From: RYN-433 sp036558265
GTDB lineage: Bacteria; Planctomycetota; Phycisphaerae; Tepidisphaerales; Tepidisphaeraceae
Reading direction: 5' to 3'
NCBI GenBank assembly: GCA_036558265.1
Contig: DATBFY010000234.1
Span: 1-13,523 of the forward strand
Length of the DNA: 13,523 nt
Position 1 is the first letter of the stretch; every line of letters begins with the position of its first letter. Positions 6,899-13,347 of this stretch are shown piece after piece. The notes under the pieces were generated by a model. That model was not told the origin of the DNA. It was given only the letters and a program-made list of their open reading frames with translations, and made no database searches. The translations under genes were made by a program, and so were the position numbers.

Positions 6899-7795
6899 AT
6901 GCGGGAACAACGAAGGAACGTCGGCCGTGGCTTCACGTTAGTGGAGCTACTCGTCGTGATTGGCATTATCGCGTTACTGATCGCGCTCCTGCTGCCCGCC
7001 CTGGCGTCAGCACGCGAGCACGCCAACCGAGTGAAATGTGCGGTGAACCTTCGCTCCATTGGTCAGGCAATGCAGGCGTACGCACAAGAGAACCGGGGAC
7101 AGTACCCGCGCACGCGATACGAGCCCGGCGCGGGGATACCCTTCTTTTTTTCTAGTGCTGGTAACGATCCACCCTTCGCCATCGAACCTAATGGCGTGCC
7201 GCTGACCGGCGCGCCGCTGCGCAACGACCTCACGGCCGCCTATTTCCTGTTGGTTCATTACCGGTTTGTCCCGCCGGACGTGTTCGTCTGCCCCTCGACT
7301 GACCACCAGAAGGACCCGCTCGCACGTGAAGGCGACCCTCCGCAGCAGCGTGATGCCTCGCTCCGATCCAATTTCGTCGTCACCGCTCCACTGGGCAAAG
7401 ACTTCTCCTACAGCTTCGCGGACCCCTACCCCGGCGCTCCGGAAGGCGGCTTCTCGTTGCAAGACGCGACCTACCATTACCGTCCCACTGACCCGCCCGA
7501 TCTCGCCCTCGCCGCCGACCGCAACGACGGCGAGCGCTGGGCGGCGCTCACCCCCGACGCCGCCGACCCGGCCAAGATCCGCCGGATGAACAGCTCGAAC
7601 CACCAGCGCAAGGGCCAGAACGTCTTGTTCAACGACGGCCACGTCACCTGGAACGACACGCCGTTCTGCGGCTACGCCCGCGACAACATCTATACCCGCG
7701 CCGCCAACGTCGGCGCCAATGTCGGCGTCCCTGCCAACCGGTACGACAGCGTCCTCTCACCCATGTTCCCGCTGAAGAACTTTACGGGATCATGA
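6899..7795 (+). CDS. Prepilin-type N-terminal cleavage/methylation domain protein (pseudopilin-like)
   Basis: The 298-aa product has a short basic leader ending in Gly11, then FTLVELLVVIGIIALL and more hydrophobic residues up to about 35. Prepilin peptidase would cleave after Gly11, leaving Phe12 to be N-methylated and Glu16 as the conserved Glu5 of the mature chain. The C-terminal part carries NHQRKGQNVLFNDGHV (about 234-249), close to the His-to-Asp-Gly motif of the large planctomycete DUF1559-type pseudopilin family, with ten rather than nine residues between the His and Asp-Gly. The role is probably a component of, or substrate for, a type II-like pseudopilus. ATG 6899 is preferred over a TTG at 6830 because it gives the usual short leader. 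Its stop overlaps the ATG of the following fragment (ATGA at 7792-7795). Confidence 0.85.
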   Translation: MREQRRNVGRGFTLVELLVVIGIIALLIALLLPALASAREHANRVKCAVNLRSIGQAMQAYAQENRGQYPRTRYEPGAGIPFFFSSAGNDPPFAIEPNGVPLTGAPLRNDLTAAYFLLVHYRFVPPDVFVCPSTDHQKDPLAREGDPPQQRDASLRSNFVVTAPLGKDFSYSFADPYPGAPEGGFSLQDATYHYRPTDPPDLALAADRNDGERWAALTPDAADPAKIRRMNSSNHQRKGQNVLFNDGHVTWNDTPFCGYARDNIYTRAANVGANVGVPANRYDSVLSPMFPLKNFTGS

Positions 7796-8145
7796 TCCAC
7801 AACCCTGTGCCGCCGCGCCAAACCGGCCGCCCGGAGCCGGATCTGGCGGAGGAGGTCGTCACGCGCAGCGGCGAGAAGCGGACGCTGAAGCTGAGCACGG
7901 ATCGGTGTCATCTGCTGCAGGTGGACGGGCGGACGCTTTGCCTGAGCGAGTGGGGGCACCTCTTGTACCTGGATCTGACGCCGGCCGGGAGCAAGGTGAC
8001 GTCGCGGACGTGGTTGTTCGCGGCGGGGGAGACGTGGACGCCGCCGGTCATTTCGCGGGGATTGCTGTACGTCAACCAGAACACGGCGGACACGCTGCAT
8101 GGCAAGGGGGCGCGGTTGATCTGCTATGACCTGCGGGGGCGGTGA
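7792..8145 (+). pseudogene. Truncated second copy of the propeller gene 3' end
   Basis: Codons 15-117 of this 117-codon frame, plus the stop, are homologous to the last 103 residues of the pssA-propeller protein (98 of 103 identical). The first 14 codons (from ATG 7792) match nothing else seen here. The fragment has about two blades and could not form a whole propeller, so it is called a remnant. Of 19 changed codons, 14 are synonymous, as if both copies evolved under protein-level constraint before truncation. It may still be translated by ATGA coupling to the pseudopilin gene. Confidence 0.75.
7834..8145 (+). repeat. 312-bp direct repeat, copy 2
   Basis: This is the partner of 3505-3816 in the same orientation, 4329 bp downstream. 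The left junction lies at about 7832-7834, within 40 nt of the pseudopilin stop. The right end coincides with the stop codon, after which the two loci diverge at once. The last 80 or so nt differ at one position only. Confidence 0.95.
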
Positions 8146-8170
8146 CCGTGCTCTCGGGCTTAAAAAAGGA

Positions 8171-8198
8171 TTGACATCAGCCGGCTCGGCGGTTGAAT
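8171..8198 (+). promoter_or_regulatory. Candidate sigma-70 promoter of the M6 protease gene
   Basis: A perfect -35 box, TTGACA (8171-8176), is followed after 16 nt by TTGAAT (8193-8198, 4 of 6 matches to TATAAT). The start site would be near 8205, giving a leader of about 55 nt. An 8-bp inverted repeat, GTTGAATG (8192-8199) with CATTCAAC (8236-8243), overlaps the -10 box. Confidence 0.4.
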
Positions 8199-8260
8199 GA
8201 GGTGTAGCGGGTTCTCTTGGTTCGTGCGGTTCGTCCATTCAACTCGAAACGGAGGTCGTC

Positions 8261-9634
8261 ATGTCTGGCCATTCGACCGATCGCCGCCGTCCGCTGCGGG
8301 TCGCCCCGGCGCCCGAGGTGCTCAAGGCCATCCGCAAGGAGATGAAGGCCAAACGGATCACACCGGCCGACCGGCGTCTGCCGATCGTCGCCGCCGAGTT
8401 GGTGGCCGAGCCGGTGGGCAAGAAGGGGTTGAACGAGGGGATCTTCTACCCGCCGGTGATCGACGGCCGGGCGGGCCTGGCGCCGCTGGCGGCGGCGCGA
8501 AGCCGGCCGACCACCGGCACGGCGCGGCTGCTGGTCCTGCTCGTGGATTTTTCGGACAATCCGGGCTCGCGCCCGGCGTCGGATTTCGCGGACATGCTGT
8601 TCAGCCAGGGCACCTACGCGACGGGCAGCATGTACGACTTCTACCAGGAGAACTCGTACGGGCAGCTCGCGATCGAGGGGCAGGTGGTCGGCTGGCTTCG
8701 CCTGCCGCAGCCGTACTCGTATTACGTGAACGGCGAGAACGGCACGGGGGACTACCCGCACAACGCGCAGAAGATGGTCGAGGACGCGCTGGCGATCGCG
8801 GCGCAGCAGGTGGACTTCTCGCAGTTTGACGCGGACGGGGACGGGTTTCTGGACGGGTTGTTCGTCGTTCACGCGGGAGGCGGGGCCGAGGCCGACCCCA
8901 GCGCGACATCCCGCGCCAAGAAGATCTGGTCGCACCAGTTCAACATCACCAACCCGTTCGCCTCCAACGGCGTGACGGCGTACGCCTATCTCACCGTGCC
9001 CGAGGACTGCAAGGTGGGCGTGTGCTGCCACGAGTTCGGGCACATGCTGGGCCTGCCCGACCTTTACGACACGACGTATCACTCCGAGGGCGTGGGGGTC
9101 TGGTGCGTGATGGGCGCGGGGAGCTGGAACAACGGCGGGGACACGCCGGGGCATTTCTGCGCCTGGTCCAAGGTCCGCCTGAAGTGGGTCAAGCCCACGA
9201 CGGTGAAGTCGGCCAAGACCGCCAAGGCGATCTCGCTCACGCCCGTCGAGAACGCGAAGAAGATCTACCGCCTGTGGAAGAAGGGCAAGGGCGGATCGGA
9301 GTATTTCCTGATCGAGAATCGGCAGAAGGTCGGCTTCGACAAGGCGCTGGTCTCCTCGGGCCTGCTGGCGTACCACGTGAACGACCTGGAACACAACAAC
9401 GATCACCCGGGGAGCTACTGGGTCGCGGTGCTGCAGGCCGACGGCAACCAGGACCTTGAAAACAACGCCAACCGGGGCGACGCCGGCGACCCGTATCCCG
9501 GCACGGCGCGCAACAAGCAACTGGGTCCCGGCACGACGCCCGACACCAACGACCACCTGGGCAACGCGACGGGCGTGGCGATCACCGGCATCGCGGTCAA
9601 GAGCGGGACCGTCACGTGCAAGGTCAAGGTGTGA
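8261..9634 (+). CDS. M6-family metalloprotease (immune inhibitor A-like)
   Basis: The 457-aa product is a zinc endopeptidase. HEFGH (257-261) followed by MLGLPDLYD (262-270) is the extended HExxHxxGxPDLYD motif of family M6, with Glu258 catalytic and His257/His261 binding zinc. FDADGDGFLDG (189-199) resembles a calcium loop (Asp190, Asp192, Asp194, Asp198). VMGAGSWNNGG, after the zinc motif, fits the Met-turn region. The start at 8261 has GGAGGT 4 nt upstream. Family members are usually secreted, yet the N-terminus here is hydrophilic and basic with no hydrophobic core before about residue 89. Either export is unconventional, the enzyme is intracellular, or a signal peptide has been lost. The last 60 residues form a small Gly/Asp-rich C-terminal part. 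The gene stands alone and converges on a small unknown gene 9 nt away. Confidence 0.88.
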   Translation: MSGHSTDRRRPLRVAPAPEVLKAIRKEMKAKRITPADRRLPIVAAELVAEPVGKKGLNEGIFYPPVIDGRAGLAPLAAARSRPTTGTARLLVLLVDFSDNPGSRPASDFADMLFSQGTYATGSMYDFYQENSYGQLAIEGQVVGWLRLPQPYSYYVNGENGTGDYPHNAQKMVEDALAIAAQQVDFSQFDADGDGFLDGLFVVHAGGGAEADPSATSRAKKIWSHQFNITNPFASNGVTAYAYLTVPEDCKVGVCCHEFGHMLGLPDLYDTTYHSEGVGVWCVMGAGSWNNGGDTPGHFCAWSKVRLKWVKPTTVKSAKTAKAISLTPVENAKKIYRLWKKGKGGSEYFLIENRQKVGFDKALVSSGLLAYHVNDLEHNNDHPGSYWVAVLQADGNQDLENNANRGDAGDPYPGTARNKQLGPGTTPDTNDHLGNATGVAITGIAVKSGTVTCKVKV

Positions 9635-9643
9635 TCGTTGCGA

Positions 9644-9958
9644 TCAGAGCTTGCGCGCGTCGCCACCCATCAGTGCGAATGAGCCCCCATGCTCGTCCCC
9701 GCGGTAGGTGACGCGGGCCTCGACGCGGTCGCGCGTGGCAAGGTCGAGGCTGGCGGACGGGGGCACGTAAACGTGAATCGTCTGGCCGACGTAGGATCGC
9801 GCGAAGTTGGGCGACGCGCCGTCGTCGTCGGCGGCATCGACGGTCAGGTTTAAAATCCGGCCCGTCCCCGAGGGGTCGGGGGCGACACTCGCGATCGTCC
9901 CACGGACGCGGCTGGAATTCGGGACGACCGGAATACCTGCGCGCTGGATGGCGGCCAT
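9644..9958 (-). CDS. Hypothetical small protein, possible OB-like beta-barrel
   Basis: The 104-aa product has no family that I recognise. It has a beta-rich pattern: RVRGTIASVAPDPSG, then GRILNLTVDA, then QTIHVYVPP, then DRVEARVTYRG and a short C-terminal strand. This is compatible with a small beta-barrel such as an OB-like fold (inference). There is no signal peptide or membrane segment. The ATG at 9958 is chosen because GGAG lies 7 nt upstream (9966-9969) and a TACAAT -10 box sits a little further up. The longer open frame beyond it is antisense to other sequence and lacks these signals. It is convergent with the M6 protease gene, with only 9 nt between stops. Confidence 0.6.
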   Translation of the reverse strand: MAAIQRAGIPVVPNSSRVRGTIASVAPDPSGTGRILNLTVDAADDDGASPNFARSYVGQTIHVYVPPSASLDLATRDRVEARVTYRGDEHGGSFALMGGDARKL

Positions 9959-9985
9959 GGAGACGCTCCGGCTTGGGGAGGTTTG

Positions 9986-10014
9986 ATTGTAGATCGGCGG
10001 TCGGGACTCCGGAA
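9986..10014 (-). promoter_or_regulatory. Candidate promoter of the small hypothetical gene
   Basis: On the minus strand, TACAAT (9986-9991, 5 of 6 to consensus) is preceded after 17 nt by a weak TTCCGG (10009-10014). The start site would lie about 20 nt before ATG 9958, leaving room for the GGAG site. Confidence 0.35.
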
Positions 10015-10122
10015 CGGGTTGAATGTCGCTTGCACTTTCTTTCGGTTGGCGCCTATGCGGCCTGATCAGAATGGGTGCCGCACGAAATGCGGTCCCGCAC
10101 CGATTGCCATCGCTCGCGCAAT

Positions 10123-10554
10123 CTAATGCCGATCCGCACCGGCCGTCCGTTCGAGTTCGGACTGCAACTTGGCGATCCGCTCGAGCAGCGGCACGAAGTG
10201 CTCGCCGAAGCGTGTCAGGCGGTATTCGACCCGCGGCGGCACCTGTGCGAACACCTCCCGGCGGATGATGCCCAGCGACAGCATGCGGCGAAAGTAATGG
10301 TGCTGCACCTTGGTCGTCAGACCGGCCAGCGAGCGCTCGATCTCGCCCGGGCGGCAGACGCCGCGGCGGATCAGGTCCAGGATCCGGATCGACCACTTGC
10401 AGCCGAATACCGCCTCAACCGATTCGGCCACGTTGGGCACAATGACGGGTTCGGCCGGCTCGCCAACCCCCGCACCGCGCGCATCGATCGATCCAGGCCC
10501 GATGGTCGCGGAACGAGAGGAATCCGAAGATTTTTTTCGCGCATCTGGCCGCAT
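10123..10554 (-). CDS. HxlR-family winged-helix transcriptional regulator
   Basis: The 143-aa product has an HxlR domain at about 46-130. VFGCKWSIRILDLI (49-62) matches the family's characteristic start (normally 'GGKWT..IL..L'). It is followed by the recognition-helix region LTTKVQHHYFRRML (79-92) and the wing strand VEYRLTRFGE (109-118). The first 40 residues are a non-conserved Ser/Gly-rich tail. The ATG at 10554 is the best fit; a GTG three codons upstream (10563) cannot be excluded, and no clear Shine-Dalgarno site precedes either. Cys52 and Cys67 are present, but redox sensing is only a possibility. It is divergent from the SDR gene, which it probably regulates along with itself. Confidence 0.85.
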   Translation of the reverse strand: MRPDARKKSSDSSRSATIGPGSIDARGAGVGEPAEPVIVPNVAESVEAVFGCKWSIRILDLIRRGVCRPGEIERSLAGLTTKVQHHYFRRMLSLGIIRREVFAQVPPRVEYRLTRFGEHFVPLLERIAKLQSELERTAGADRH

Positions 10555-10556
10555 TT

Positions 10557-10583
10557 GTTTCACGATTGAAACCCTGCTTTCAA
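10557..10583. promoter_or_regulatory. Three alternating TTTCA/TGAAA half-sites, candidate HxlR operator
   Basis: GTTTCA (10557-10562) and TGAAAC (10567-10572) form a perfect inverted repeat with a 4-nt spacer. TTGAAA (10566-10571) and TTTCAA (10578-10583) form another with 6 nt between. The shared middle half-site and the 20-nt spacing of the outer ones (about two helical turns) suit a dimeric regulator. The site lies just upstream of the regulator's own start. Confidence 0.4.
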
Positions 10584-10727
10584 CAAGGTGCCCGGTTGAT
10601 CGGACGACGCGGGGGTGCCAATAGTAGGTCGCGCATGACCGCGGGACTTCGGCGACCTGGTGCTTCGCGCGATGCGCGGAGTCGAGCCGTCGAGCCGCGG
10701 CCGTGCCACACACAGGAGAACATCGCC

Positions 10728-11486
10728 ATGAGCTTAGCCGATAAAATCGTCCTGATCACCGGCGCCGGATCGGGGATCGGCGCCGACGCGGCGCGGGCTT
10801 TCCATCGCGCGGGCAGCCGCCTGGTGTTGAACGGCCGGCGGGCCGGGCGGCTCGAAGAGGTCGCCGATTCGATCGACCCGACGGGCAGGACCGTCGCGGT
10901 CGTGGCGGGCGACATCGGCGAGCGACGCACCGCGCAGCGGATGGTCGAGACGGCGGTCGAGCGGTTCGACGGCGTGGACGTGCTGTTCAACAATGCGGGC
11001 ATCTTCGCGCCAAAGCCATTTCTCGACGTCACCGAGCAGGAGCTCGACGGATACCTGAACCTGTTGCGCGGCTACTACTACGTTTCGCAGGCCGTCATCG
11101 GCGCGATGGTGCGTCGTGGCCGTGGGGCGATCGTCAATACCGGGTCGATGTGGGCCAACCACGCGATCGCTGCAACCCCGTGCAGCGCGTCGTCCACGGC
11201 CAAGGGCGGCGTGCACGCGCTGAGCCGGAACCTGGCGATCGAGTTTGCGCCGCATCATATCCGCGTGAATGCGATTGCCCCCGCGGTGGTCGAGACACCG
11301 CTGTTCGATCCGATTCTAACCCGCGAGCAACTGGCGTCCTTCAACGCCTTTCACCCGGTCGGCCGCAACGGCCAGTGCCGCGACATCACCGAAGCCGTGC
11401 TGTTCCTGGCCGACGACGAACGCTCGGGCTGGATCACCGGCGTGGTGTTGCCGGTGGATGGCGGCGTCACGGCAGGCCGAAATTGA
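10728..11486 (+). CDS. Short-chain dehydrogenase/reductase (SDR) with altered active site
   Basis: The 252-aa classical SDR is cytosolic and NAD(P)-dependent by family. It shows TGAGSGIG (11-18) for the cofactor, NNAG (88-91), catalytic Ser140 in NTGSMWA, Lys159, and a C-terminal end VDGGVTAGRN. The standard Tyr-x3-Lys motif reads Ser155-Ser-Thr-Ala-Lys159, so the catalytic Tyr is replaced by Ser. The surrounding context (GSMWA, then ATP-CSA, then AKGGVHALSRNLAIE) is otherwise well kept, so this is not a misalignment. The start at 10728 has AGGAG 9 nt upstream; a longer frame to 10566 has no such signal. Substrate unknown. The divergent HxlR gene is the probable regulator. Confidence 0.88.
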   Translation: MSLADKIVLITGAGSGIGADAARAFHRAGSRLVLNGRRAGRLEEVADSIDPTGRTVAVVAGDIGERRTAQRMVETAVERFDGVDVLFNNAGIFAPKPFLDVTEQELDGYLNLLRGYYYVSQAVIGAMVRRGRGAIVNTGSMWANHAIAATPCSASSTAKGGVHALSRNLAIEFAPHHIRVNAIAPAVVETPLFDPILTREQLASFNAFHPVGRNGQCRDITEAVLFLADDERSGWITGVVLPVDGGVTAGRN

Positions 11487-11498
11487 AAGAACGACCGA

Positions 11499-11513
11499 GG
11501 CGTCTCCGACGCC
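11499..11513 (+). terminator. Small GC hairpin after the SDR gene
   Basis: GGCGTC, loop TCC, GACGCC lies 12 nt after the SDR stop. The stem is perfect but short and no T-run follows, so any terminator role is uncertain. Confidence 0.2.
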
Positions 11514-11605
11514 CCGGGGGGCACAGGGGTCTGGCGTACGGATGGCCGCGGCGAGAGGATGCAGCGGACTTGGCGGATCGGATTGGCCGCTGACATCGGA
11601 ACGGA

Positions 11606-13252
11606 ATGGCGGGTAGCGTGCGGACGCGCATGAGTTGTGGGACTTCAGGTGTGTCGAATGACTCCGGCGGTCATCGCGGGTTGGATTGCGCGATCATCGT
11701 GGCCGTGCAGTGCCTGCTCGTCCTGCTCCTGCGGCCGTTTCAGGATGCGCCGTTCATCGACGATTGGTCGTACGCCTGGCCGGTCGAGCACCTGCTGCGC
11801 ACGGGGCGGCTGGCGTCGCTCGAATACGCCAACAACGTGAACACGGTGCAGGTGCTCTGGGGCAGCCTGTTTTGTTTGCCGGCGGGGTTCTCGTTTAGCG
11901 CGCTGCGCCTGTCGACTTGGGTGCTGGCGACGGCGGGCCTTTGCGTCTTCCACCTGTTCCTGAGAGACCTGGACGTCCGGCGGCGCGATGCGCTGGTCGG
12001 CACCGCCCTGCTCGCGTTCAACCCGATCTTCTTCATCCTCGCGTTCTCGTTCATGACGGACGTGCCGTTCGTGATGCTGACGCTCGCGGCGACGTGGGCG
12101 TTCACGCGGGCGGTCCGGCGTGCCAGCACGCCGTGGCTCATCCAAGCATCGATCCTGGCTTGTTTGGCATGCGGCATCCGCGTGGTGGGCGTGGTCTGGC
12201 CGATCGCGGCCGCGATCGTCCTGCTCCTGAACACCGGGCCATGGGGCCGGCGCCCGGGCCGGTTGCTGCTGGCGCTGCTGCCGCTGGTGGCGTTCGTCCT
12301 GCTGGCGACGTGGAACGCCGATCATATCGTGCGCTCGGCGGATCTGTCCGACCTGCCGAACTCGCCGGGCAATCGCCTGAAGGACCTGAGGGAGTTCGGC
12401 ATCGCATCGTTGCCCGAGATGACGCTGGCCGCGGTGGTCACCGGGGCGGCGGTGCTGGGACTCTCCCTGGCGCCGTTGAGCCTGGCGATGATCGACCGTC
12501 GGGGCGCCAGCCGGATCGCCATCGCCATGGTGGCGCTTCTCCTGCTCGTCGGGTGGATGCCGCGATCCTTTCAACCGTTGGCGAGCGGATCGACGTGGAG
12601 CTGGCGCGAGATCGGGTACGTGGACGTGCCCAACCGGCCGAGCGTTCCCCCGCCAACGTGGCTGGCGTATCCGCTGGGGGTGATGGCGATCGTCTCATCC
12701 GCGGTCGTGCTGAGCGGCATCGTCCGCCGCAAGGCCGAGCCGATCCTGGTCTGGCAAATCGTCGGTCACATGCTGATCATCGCGGCGGTTTGGCTGTTCT
12801 ACGACCGGTTTTACCTGATCGTGTTGCCGCCGGTGATCGCGCTGATGCTCGCCGATCGACCCATCCCGCGGCCGCGATGGGCGGTCACTCTGATCGCGCC
12901 GTTGGCCATGATCTGCCTCATCGGCGCGCGGGATCACCTGGCATACAACCGGGCATTGTGGGCGGGGGTGGCGCGGCTTCACGAGATCGGGGCGCGCACG
13001 GACGAGATCGATGCGGGGTACACGGCCAACGCGTGGTTGCAATATGCTCATCCTGAGAACGCGCCGCGGGACGAGGCGGGGCGGATCTGGATTTCCGGCT
13101 TCACCGTCGAGGACGTGCCGCGATACCAACTTTCGGATCGGCTGATGCCCGGGACGGAGGTGATCGGAAGCGTGCCGTATCGGCGCTGGTTGGGGTCATC
13201 CGGGGCGATCTACCTGCTCCGATATCCGTTGCCAGTTAATCGGCATCACTGA
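11606..13252 (+). CDS. Multi-pass membrane protein, GT-C (PMT/ArnT-like) glycosyltransferase
   Basis: The 548-aa product has roughly ten hydrophobic segments between about residues 28 and 445. The first helix is followed by DAPFIDDWSYAWP (47-59). An acidic pair in the first extracytoplasmic loop (Asp52, Asp53) is the mark of GT-C enzymes such as PMT, ArnT and related transferases that use lipid-linked sugars. The last 90 or so residues are soluble and probably extracytoplasmic. Donor and acceptor cannot be told. The start is uncertain: ATG 11606 has only a weak GGA upstream, and ATG 11630 or GTG 11651 would also keep the first helix. Its neighbours (SDR, trpB) give no pathway clue. Confidence 0.75.
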   Translation: MAGSVRTRMSCGTSGVSNDSGGHRGLDCAIIVAVQCLLVLLLRPFQDAPFIDDWSYAWPVEHLLRTGRLASLEYANNVNTVQVLWGSLFCLPAGFSFSALRLSTWVLATAGLCVFHLFLRDLDVRRRDALVGTALLAFNPIFFILAFSFMTDVPFVMLTLAATWAFTRAVRRASTPWLIQASILACLACGIRVVGVVWPIAAAIVLLLNTGPWGRRPGRLLLALLPLVAFVLLATWNADHIVRSADLSDLPNSPGNRLKDLREFGIASLPEMTLAAVVTGAAVLGLSLAPLSLAMIDRRGASRIAIAMVALLLLVGWMPRSFQPLASGSTWSWREIGYVDVPNRPSVPPPTWLAYPLGVMAIVSSAVVLSGIVRRKAEPILVWQIVGHMLIIAAVWLFYDRFYLIVLPPVIALMLADRPIPRPRWAVTLIAPLAMICLIGARDHLAYNRALWAGVARLHEIGARTDEIDAGYTANAWLQYAHPENAPRDEAGRIWISGFTVEDVPRYQLSDRLMPGTEVIGSVPYRRWLGSSGAIYLLRYPLPVNRHH

Positions 13253-13263
13253 GGATGGCGCTC

Positions 13264-13273
13264 TTTGCGCAAA
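13264..13273. promoter_or_regulatory. 10-bp palindrome upstream of trpB
   Basis: TTTGCGCAAA is a perfect palindrome 38 nt upstream of the predicted -35 box of trpB. It may be an operator; no cognate regulator is identified. Confidence 0.3.
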
Positions 13274-13283
13274 TCATGCGGCG

Positions 13284-13312
13284 AAACCGCAAGCCAACGT
13301 TCGATGCGGTTT
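13284..13312. promoter_or_regulatory. 8-bp inverted repeat overlapping the trpB -35 region
   Basis: AAACCGCA (13284-13291) and TGCGGTTT (13305-13312) are perfect reverse complements with a 13-nt spacer. The right arm overlaps the first bases of the proposed -35 box. A competing hairpin, GCGG-CGAAA-CCGC (13278-13290), uses part of the left arm. Confidence 0.4.
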
Positions 13313-13339
13313 GTCGATGGAGGAGCATGCCCTTATGAT
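13311..13339 (+). promoter_or_regulatory. Predicted sigma-70 promoter of trpB
   Basis: TTGTCG (13311-13316) and TATGAT (13334-13339) are separated by exactly 17 nt. The -10 box matches consensus at 5 of 6 and the -35 box at 4 of 6. The expected transcript start, 6-9 nt downstream, falls at or just before ATG 13348. Confidence 0.5.
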
Positions 13340-13347
13340 CCGATATT

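Noticed and set aside
8177..9556. 459-codon minus-strand frame covering the M6 protease
   Set aside because: It is a full-length shadow frame caused by GC-rich third positions; the composition is Arg/Val/Leu/His-rich without domain features.
10074..10101. Hairpin CCGCA-CGAAA-TGCGG after the HxlR gene, considered as its terminator
   Set aside because: The stem is only 5 bp, no T-run follows, and it may be chance in GC-rich sequence.
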